Of a DNA stretch of 64,000 bases, positions 55,876 through 64,000 are shown piece by piece (the stretch's first letter is position 1; every line of letters starts with the position of its first letter). Source of the stretch: Euborellia annulipes. Lineage: Eukaryota > Arthropoda > Insecta > Dermaptera > Anisolabididae. The notes under the pieces are model-generated. The model worked only from the letters and a program-made list of their open reading frames with translations. It had not been told where the DNA came from and searched no databases. A program made the translations under genes and the position numbers. The stretch spans positions 109,753 through 173,752 of the forward strand of contig JAKCPI010005720.1 in assembly GCA_023213315.1 (NCBI GenBank), given 5' to 3'.

Positions 55876-56494
55876 ACAGAAAAATCTGGTGTGTCTGGTC
55901 GCACAGCAAAAACTTTCTCTTGTCTAAATAATTAAAAGTTGTGTTATGTGCTTGTCACTCCAGATTTTTTGTGTTGAGATATGATTAGCTTCCGCCAATA
56001 TTAGAATCCAAAATATAGAAAAACAAGAAAAATATTTTTTATATTTTGTTACCATGGCAACCATTTCTTCTATCTTTCCTATGAAGATCAAGAGTAAAGT
56101 GGTCTTAAGAAGATTTCAACGGCAAAATGAGAATATACATTTTAAAGAGCATCTAAAAAATAGTTGATTTATGAATTTAAAAAAAATAAAAATCGAAAAA
56201 AACTAAAAAAAAATATATCAGTTCTAGTACTTTTTGGCCGATTTTGTTTAAAATTTTATTTACACGAGTTCGGAGGGTGCCTAACTTAAATATAAAATTT
56301 CAACCTCCTAGCTCATTTCCTTTATGGTCAAAAATGTCCACACACACACCATACAGACCAATTTGTGGGAGCCACTTTTTTGGACTCAGGGGACCTCAAA
56401 ATCATAAATCCATCAAAATCTCGACATCGAATTTTTGACATGATCGCAATATATATATTTCATATAGCCTATAGGGTAAGAGAAAGTAAAAATC
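55876..56494 (+). mobile_element. R1 element, near full length
   Basis: The left hairpin (AAAATCTGGTGTGTCTGGTC to CACTCCAGATTTTTTGTG), TTACCATGGCAACCATTTCT, TTTTTGGCCGATTTTG, ACACACACACCATACAGACC and the right end GGTAAGAGAAAGTAAAAA are all present. The central palindrome is decayed. Confidence 0.75.
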
Positions 56495-57415
56495 AATAAA
56501 TGAATTGATAAATTTTCGTTCTTTCAACACATTTTTATATGAATATAATTAAGAAACGATTTTTTAAAATAGATTATATGTCTTTTATTATTAATACTAT
56601 TGTTTTAGTGTCTTAAATGATGATTTCCCATTCGATAAAACGACAATTTTTTTCCTAATGTTATTATATTGAATATATCATAAATCTATTTAATAACATA
56701 TCTGACCGCTATAATCCTAATAATCCTAAATAATAGAAAATAATTTTTTATACATTCAGAGAATGGCTTGATATTATTTGAATATAACAAAAATAAAAAA
56801 TCGAAGATGCTAAAAAAAAGATACCGTGGTAGTCAATTTTCAACAGTGCCCACACAGGCGTTACAGCATTTGAAATTTAAATAAATCAAATCTCAAAATG
56901 AAAAATGCCAAATTTGTGAATTTTTGGGACTTTATTATAAATTCTTTCATTTGACCAATAAGGAGGGGGCACAAAATTTGTGACGTAGGGAAGGTGGAGA
57001 TGCAGTGGCGCATAACCAGGAGATGAGGGGGTAATAGGGGTTATATTTATTTAATTCGGGATTCAAATTAACTTAAATAAAGAACTGTAATTCTTTACAA
57101 ATTTTATAATCTGCTAGTCCGAAAACAATACCGACTTGTATCAGAACATATTTCTCTGGAAGAGAATTTAAGAAGGATGTAGAACATGTAGAACAATTTG
57201 AATAATTCCAAACGGATACGAAATTTATTTGACATAAATTTAAAGTCAAATATTTAAAAAACTATTCGACATAATCACTTTTACGTAATTAGGCTAATTA
57301 AGAATTGCTAAATAAAACTTTTTAAATTTTAAAAAATTTTTTACAACAAACAAAATTATAGTTAAAAGTAAAGTACCGAGCTCTTATGTTTGCATAACGG
57401 TTCTCCTAAAAAATG
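56495..57415. other. Unassigned stretch
   Basis: AT-rich. GCAGTGGCGCATAACCAGG at 57003 resembles a MITE end but I find no partner. Confidence 0.3.
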
Positions 57416-57417
57416 TA

Positions 57418-57957
57418 TCACTTAATAAGCCCCGGTCTGACACATAAATGGCAACATTGTTGAGAGACCCAAGTGATTAGTAGTATCTTCAAACATTACG
57501 TGTCAATTTCATGGCATTCCGACCGTTAGTTTAGAGCTTACAGTCGTTTTAGTGAACCCAGTTTTGTAATTTTCAAGATAATGGGGACAATGCCCCGTGA
57601 TAAAACAATGGTTAATTTGGATGAATTATGCTTGAATTGATTCTCCACCCCCCATACTCTCCAGATTTGGTCCCCAGCGACTACTGGCTTTTGACGATAT
57701 AAAAAAGATGCTCCAGGGAAAGAAATTTGGCTCAAATGAAGAAGTGATTGCAGAAGCTGAGGCCTATTTTGAGAGCAAAGAAATAAATAATGGCGCAGTC
57801 CTGATTATTTCAATTATTTTTTCAAAAAAGGGGTATGGTGAGGACACAGATAAACCACGATAAAAGGCATCGAAAAGTTGGAATGAATGTATCACTTTTG
57901 AAGGTATGTTGATAAAAAAAATTATTTTTCTTAATTAGACCGGTGACTTATTGAGTA
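57418..57957 (+). pseudogene. Internally deleted mariner transposon with transposase C-terminus
   Basis: The ends ACTTAATAAGCCCCGGTCT (left) and AGACCGGTGACTTATTGAGT (right) are inverted repeats of the mariner type. Inside, different frames give DNAP (second catalytic Asp), LILHPPYSPDLVPSDYW (third catalytic Asp), then KKMLQGKKFGSNEEVIAEAE, AYFES, GIEKLE and WNECITFEG. These are the usual C-terminal mariner transposase landmarks in order. Only about 540 bp remain of the usual ~1.3 kb. The N-terminal DNA-binding part and first Asp are missing, and frameshifts and stops are present, so it is dead. Confidence 0.8.
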
Positions 57958-57959
57958 TT

Positions 57960-58540
57960 GTTTTTTGCTTAAATGGCTCCGATGAAAAAATTGTTTTTGA
58001 AAAATATTATAAGTTGAGTCTTTTGTAAAATTTAAGTGGATTTTGTAGACGCAGCGACATTATACTAATGACTGTGATTAGAGTGAAAAGAATAATTTCG
58101 AGTTGAAAATTTTCTTTCTCTCTCTTTTTCAACCATTAAGAGTTTTTAGTAGTGAAGAAAACTAATTATTTTTAAGAAGAATTTACATAAGTTACATCTA
58201 TATTAAAATCGGGTTAATTTTTTTTTTTTTTTATTAGAATATTAAAATTAGTTAACATTCTGTTTTGCAATGCAAGAGCTTAAAGTTTTCGTGTCGAGTT
58301 GAAAAGTGTTGTGAGACAAACCGAAACCTATTTAAGTCTAGAAGAATGTTTGAGAATTAAGAAAGACTTACAGAAAAATATTATTATTATCTCATTGCAA
58401 TTGAAGGAACTCTATCTTTTTAAGTTTTTTATTATATATCAGATCCTAAAAAAAAAAAACTAAGAGTTGGATATGTTAATGGGTATAGTGGGGGAATTAA
58501 AATAATAATAAGTAATGATTGTTATGAAATTTGGTCAAGG
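57960..58540. other. Unassigned AT-rich stretch
   Basis: I recognise no gene or repeat family. Confidence 0.3.
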
Positions 58541-58544
58541 GCAC

Positions 58545-59336
58545 ACAAACGTCTTTATTATTATGGCTGAATTTTAAAAGATTTGGTTTGTGAAAAATGT
58601 GCTTCGATATTATAATTTTTTACCGCTCCCTGTGGTCCGATTAACTTCTAGTTTTATTAAATTCTTAATAACACGACTATAAATATGCAAAACCTCATCC
58701 TAATCTGATAAATACTTCCAGAGATATAAGCAAAATAAAAAAGTACACACATTCGTATATACCCAGTATATAGTGTATATAAATACATTAAATTCCTGTT
58801 TATTTATTTTTAGCAAATTAAGTATCAAAGATATATAAAAAAAATCTGGTGTGACTGGCATAGCACAAACTTTCTTTTATCTTCGGTAATTGAAAGTTGT
58901 GTTCTGAGCTTGTCACACCAGATTTTTTTGTTACGACATATATTTAGTTTCCGACGGTACATTTGAATTAAAGATGTAAAATTTATATTTTGTTAACATG
59001 GCAACCATTTTTCCTATATTTCCTATGTAGTCAAGTGTGCTTCAAAAGATTTCAAGGGCAAAATGAGAATATACATTTTAAAGAGGATTTAAAAAATATT
59101 AGATTTATGAATTTTAAACAAAATCGTTGAGAAAATCGAAAAAGTACATCATCAGTAAAGTACTAGTACTTTTTGGCGGATTTTGTTCAAAAGCTTCGTG
59201 TCACGTCCCAGGAGTGTGCCAAAGTTAATCGGACCACAGGGAGCGGTAAAAAATTATAATAGCGAACCACAGTTTTCACAGGCCAAATATTTTGAAATTC
59301 AGCTATAATATTTAGCCATAATAATTAAGACGTTTT
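58545..59336. mobile_element. Inverted-repeat element with an R1 inserted
   Basis: Arms at about 58545-58648 and 59225-59336 (ACCGCTCCCTGTGGTCCGAT and its complement, extending ~100 bp with AATTCAGC, ATAATAAT and GACGTTT mirrored) enclose an R1 copy on the plus strand at 58838-59222. That R1 has the left hairpin and body but is cut immediately at the right arm, before its CA tract. Confidence 0.6.
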
Positions 59337-60955
59337 CCTGCACTATTACATGGTACATGGTACATATGTAATATAGATAATAGAAAAGGAAGTATTATAA
59401 TCGTGGAAAATTTAACTTAGTAATTTTTATTTATATATTTTACGTTTAAAGACATATCCACCCGAAAAAAATCTTTCTGTATGTGTGTGTTTAAGTAGTT
59501 TTTTTATTTACCTTATATCTTTTAAGCACCTATCAGATAAGGATGAAGAAGATTAGTGAATTTATAGTCAAAAAAATAAAAAATCAAAGCGCGAAATTTT
59601 CAGATTATTTCTATCAAAGATATTTTTATTAACTGCAAAGTTAAAAAAATGGATGGCCGCCACGCATAAACGGGTATAAGTGCTAGTTTTGTGTTGATCA
59701 ACATTTTGTAAATCAGTATGCAATATTTGTATATAAAGTTTAAAATATCTAGTTAGAAAACAAACAACTATTAATTAAAGATCTCTTTTCTTAATCGTTA
59801 CATTAAATAAATCTTTTCTTATTTTCTCTATTATTAAATTTTTTTTAATATTATAGTTCATAAGATAGGAATAATATCGGAGATAAAATTTTAGATATTA
59901 AAAATTCATATTGAATTAAGGGGGTTGGGGGGGAGACGCATTTAAAGAAGAAGATATAACGAAGGAGCTTATTTTAAAGTAACCATCTATTGAATATATA
60001 ATCACCCAGTTGAATTTGAAAGTTTTTTTTTTTTTTTTTTTTTTTAATAAATTAACTAATCTTGTTTGAAATTTGTATACTAAAAAAATTTAATTTATGA
60101 ATAATTTTAAAATAACTATCAAATAGAAAATATTCTTCTATTCATTCTTTATAAAAACAAAAAATTAAATTTCACTTATTAGTCGTCTAAGACCCAAATG
60201 CAAGGTCGATTGAAGAAGGGGTAAAATTTTTTTTAATAGGTCATATTAATGTTATATACCATGGTACATAATAATTAATTTATAAAAATAATCAAATTAT
60301 ACTATTATGTAATAATTTTAAAATTTATATTATTTTTTCTCCATTAGATCAGCATTTAAATTGTTGGCATTGTTTTACAAATTAAGTACCCTAATTTTTT
60401 AGATTGTTTATTTAATTAATAATAATATACATTCCGAAATAATATCATTAATATTTTATATTCACTTTATCGATAAAGCCGTGAATCGAATTTATATTAA
60501 TAATTAAAGAGGTATTTTCATTTTATAAAATACTTGCTTTAAATAAGTAGTTTATAGTATAAAAAAAAAAAAATAATAAAATTAATGACTCTTTTCTTTA
60601 CCTTCTGGTGTCAGAAGCATAGATGTTTTTTTTTTTTTTTTATTTTTTTTTTTTAAAGAAAAGAGAATTTTTATGGGTTTTTCCTTCGGCATAAAGCCCT
60701 TTGGACCGCCAACGAAAGCCTTACTGACATCCAATCACCTCATATCAGTTATCCTCCACTAAGTTTGCATATGCTTTAATGCTTTCCATAACAATCTCTT
60801 TTCTCATTCATCAATCGAAGTGAATTTCTTTAGATCATTCGCTATGAAAAAATGGTTTCCATCATAATTGTCAATTCCATAGAACTTATTTTTTTTTTAA
60901 ATGTAAATTAAAAGGAATAATTATAACATTTTCAAAAATATATATTTAAGGCAAA
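59337..60955. other. Unassigned AT-rich stretch
   Basis: Long T runs at 60018-60045 and 60626-60653. No gene or repeat family that I recognise. Confidence 0.3.
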
Positions 60956-60959
60956 AAGA

Positions 60960-61462
60960 ATCTTATTATGGGAATTTTTAATTATAGACCACATTTGTAT
61001 TAATTATTGATTAAAAATATAAATACTGTGCAACGTTTCACCAGTCGTTTCAAGTAATGTGCACTTACTCAGATTCAAGCTTACTAATCTCTAAAGGACG
61101 CCTAGGTGAAGTTAGTAGAATTTATATGCAATGAAGTAACCCACATATATCAATACAATTATCACTAACTTCATTGCTACTAACTTCATGTAAGTGTCCC
61201 TTAGAGGTTAGTTCGCTTATTTATTAAGATTATTAATTAATTATTTATTAAAAACATAAATACGGTACAACGTTTCAACTACTTATTCTGCAGTCGTTTT
61301 CAAGAAGTTAGTTCGCTTGAGTTGGAGCAAGTGTACAGTACTTTAAAACGACTGCAGAATAAGCAGTCGAAACGTTGTACAATATTTATGTTTTTAATAA
61401 ATAATTAATACAAATGTGGTCTATAATTAAAAACTCCCATAATAATAATAATATAAACCACA
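60960..61462. mobile_element. Compound family B foldback
   Basis: Three family B arms are present: 60965-61070 plus, about 61225-61305 plus and 61310-61462 minus. The last two are head to head and give the clearest class-two hairpin: AAAACGACTGCAGAATAAGC then AGTCGAAACGTTGTAC (about 61344-61381). A private inverted repeat (TCTCTAAAGGACG, GAAGTTAGTAG ... CTACTAACTTC) sits in the middle. Confidence 0.65.
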
Positions 61463-61474
61463 AATTCTTTCAAG

Positions 61475-61530
61475 TCCCCCCGCCGCAAAAGCGTAGAGGT
61501 CCTGGATCGTCTCCAGGGAGCGCAAAAAGA
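61475..61530 (+). repeat. Family T tRNA-like fragment
   Basis: CCCGCCGCAAAAGCGTAGAG then GTCCTGGATCGTCTCCAGG match the box B region of family T. It abuts the end of the family B compound. Confidence 0.5.
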
Positions 61531-61867
61531 ATCTTATTTATATTTTGTATACATTTTTATAAATATATTAATTAAACAACAATAGTATGTGTCATTATTG
61601 TTTTTTGAAATCCCTCAAAACTGAAAATATTTTATCAAATCCTTCGTAAATCTCGAGCTTTTGCTCGTTGTGAATATCAACACTGTTATAGAAGGACGAA
61701 TATTGCGATAAATAAATCCAGAAAAAATATCTGGCTCAAGCTATTACAGTGAGAGTATCTCAGGGTGAATATGAAATTTAACATCTAAATTTACCACTAT
61801 ATTTTGGATTTTAAAACCTGAAAATTTGGCCATAAAACCAAGTCTTTTTATAATCTTCTATTTCAGC

Positions 61868-62092
61868 ATCTGAGGCCATTTAGACCCCGTGCCTATTTAT
61901 TTCAATTGATTGGTATCCAATTTAATTGAAATAAATTTTTATTATATACGCCGAGGTCCGGGGTTCTCCTCCCGTCCCAGGCGAGATAAATTTATTTCAT
62001 TTGATTTGACTACAAATCATTTGAATTAAATAGGGATGGGGTCTAAATGGCCTTAGGTGCCGAAAAAGACCTAAAAAATCAGGAAAATTTTA
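61868..62092. repeat. Family S SINE with an inverted partial copy
   Basis: 61936-62092 on the plus strand has GGTTCTCCTCCCGTCCCAGG, ATTTCATTTGATTTGAC and GGTCTAAATGGCCTTAGGTG. Just upstream, 61868-61935 carries the tail in inverse (GAGGCCATTTAGACC, TTCAATTGATTGGTATCC). The head-to-head layout repeats what is seen for family T. Confidence 0.6.
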
Positions 62093-62120
62093 TATTTTTA
62101 AAAAATATAAATTTATTATA

Positions 62121-62372
62121 TAGACCCTGTTATGCAATGGTGTGTCAAAGACCAAAAAATTCAAAATTGAGTTAAGCACGGAATATTGTTTCAAATGCTA
62201 TAATTAATAGTATTTTTTATAAAATATGTCCTAAAGAAATTTATATTTAATGTTACTTGCACAATTGACAAGGAAAAATTATATATAATCCAATGAAAAC
62301 AAAAAACTTGAATGTTAATTTTCTCAAAACTCGATGTTTGGTCTTTGACACACCATTGCATAACAGGGTCCA
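62121..62372. mobile_element. TA-flanked MITE, second copy
   Basis: The ends TAGACCCTGTTATGCAATGG and CATAACAGGGTCCA are inverted and bordered by TA. The interior matches 31566-31821 in opposite orientation (AATATTGTTTCAAATGCTAT, TGTTACTTGCACAATTGACA). It is 252 bp and non-coding. Confidence 0.8.
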
Positions 62373-62374
62373 TA

Positions 62375-63145
62375 TAAATTATGAAATAAAATTTAAATAT
62401 TTAAAAAAATTCCCACTGAGACAGAACTATCACTGCAAATAAAAGAAGGGTTTACCTCTATAGCACATAATTTTTTTTCATAAGTATGTTCAACATAATC
62501 CAACAATTCCCTTCAGGGATTTGATTCAATATTCTTGAATTTGATACGTAGTCTATATTTTTTTTAAGTCAAACATCGAAAATATCATGGGAATATGTAT
62601 ATAATAAAATTCTATTATAAATAGATGGCGGGATAAAGGTGTTTTTCGAATATACTATTTCCTTATCTAGATCTAATCAATCAGTGTCGGAAATGGAATA
62701 CATTTAACGATAGAATATGTTATAATATAATTTTTTGATTGAATGATTAGATTTATTAAAAGAAAGCATAAGTGAAATAATTCTAATTTCTTCTTTGAAA
62801 TAAAGAACTCATACATTTTTATGATTTTTTTTTGTGTAAATTTAGATACTATCTAAGGTTTTAATTAAGATAGAGTGTTAATTGAAATGTAAAGTTTGTT
62901 TTGTCAATTTTATAAATGCAAAATGATTTTAATTGAGCAATAATTATTCAAGAATCTGAATTCATTGAGGAATTAAGAATATAGCCAGAGGAGAAAATAT
63001 TCACTTTGAACAAAACAAATTTTTAAAGCTATCATGTAGATTTTCACTATCTAAAATCAACAACAAAAAGTTTTTTTGTTTACAAATTATTTTTATATTA
63101 TTAAAGAAGATAAATTGATTAATATGATAAAGAAAGCTGTAGGCT
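62375..63145. other. Unassigned AT-rich stretch
   Basis: No gene or repeat family that I recognise. Confidence 0.3.
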
Positions 63146-63147
63146 TA

Positions 63148-63352
63148 ATGGTAATGGAGTCAAAATAAAAAGAAGACCTGTGCAGTGACAAATAACAACC
63201 TCACGAGGGACGTTTCGGTTGCAGGTCTAAGCCATCTTCAGAGTTGACTGGCAAGTGTGTATAAATTTTTGAGGTCTGCGTAACAAGCGTAAAGAAATCA
63301 TTGAAATAAAATCTGGAAATATTCGATTTCTTTTAACTCCATTACCAGGAAT
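63148..63352 (-). repeat. Penelope-type end with a hammerhead-like hairpin
   Basis: On the minus strand at 63209-63241 are CTGAAGA, a GGCTT/AACC stem, and GAAACGTC. The segment is bounded by GGTAATGGAGT and its complement ACTCCATTACC. Stem I pairing is not evident. Confidence 0.45.
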
Positions 63353-63383
63353 TAATTAATTTCATTTTATATGAAATATACTA

Positions 63384-63985
<602 letters not shown>

Positions 63986-64000
63986 TTTAAAAAAAAAAAA

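Overview
This window is intergenic, repeat-packed DNA from an eukaryote, most probably an arthropod and likely an insect. It is strongly A+T-rich, with many long A/T runs and occasional G or C runs. It has no operons, no ribosome-binding-site organisation and no convincing intact host gene. The arthropod assignment rests on three things: a decayed copy of a multi-copy protein family I know from arthropod genomes, mariner, pogo-like and Penelope-like elements, and a TATA / TCAGTT initiator / DPE core promoter inside the Penelope element. A hemipteran is possible, but I cannot show it from sequence alone.

One dispersed repeat, here called R1, dominates. By my coordinates it has more than 20 full or partial copies on both strands, totalling roughly 9-10 kb. 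Both R1 ends are palindromic and share the core ACTTTCTCTTACC / GGTAAGAGAAAGT. Each longer copy carries an internal (GT/CA)n tract, which in the last copy has expanded to about 165 bp. Other families are: a TA-flanked 209-bp MITE (276-978 interrupted, 8707-8915 intact); a TA-flanked ~255-bp MITE (31566-31821, 62121-62372); pogo-like MITEs (12375-13049, 14393-14561); a GTGGCGTCATTT-ended family (38510, 40771, 47955); tRNA-derived SINE-like families, several of them palindromic; and many private foldbacks.

The only long open reading frame is a 5'-truncated Penelope-like element at 50260-51603. It encodes the end of the reverse transcriptase and a complete-looking GIY-YIG endonuclease, then runs into 18-residue repeats and a promoter/LTR-like region that ends in a hammerhead-like hairpin. 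Related hairpins (CTGANGA ... GCC-GAAAC-GTC) occur at about ten other places, mostly as head-to-head pairs in large inverted repeats (383-839, 8957-9499, 24663-24890, 39757-40172, 42456-42976). A second class (CTTGAAAA ... GCAGTC-GAAACGTT) marks another foldback family at 12062, 14795, 41205, 43640 and 60960. The best candidate for an under-described system here is this population of inverted-repeat, ribozyme-like retroelement remnants.

Layout: 0-5 kb nested MITE/foldback, a decayed arthropod gene, R1 and a SINE; 5-20 kb R1 copies, nested elements at 8.7-9.6 and 12.4-13.0 kb, a GC-richer island at 15.9-16.3 kb; 20-35 kb R1, a GATC-dense block, paired hammerhead-like foldback, palindromic tRNA-derived repeat and MITE-in-R1 nest; 35-50 kb foldbacks and long AT-rich stretches; 50-52 kb Penelope element; 52.7-53.1 kb minisatellite; 54-64 kb foldbacks, a deleted mariner, R1 copies and a giant GT microsatellite. 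I see at most two weak hints of host exons (27399-27466 minus; a splice donor near 39117 plus).
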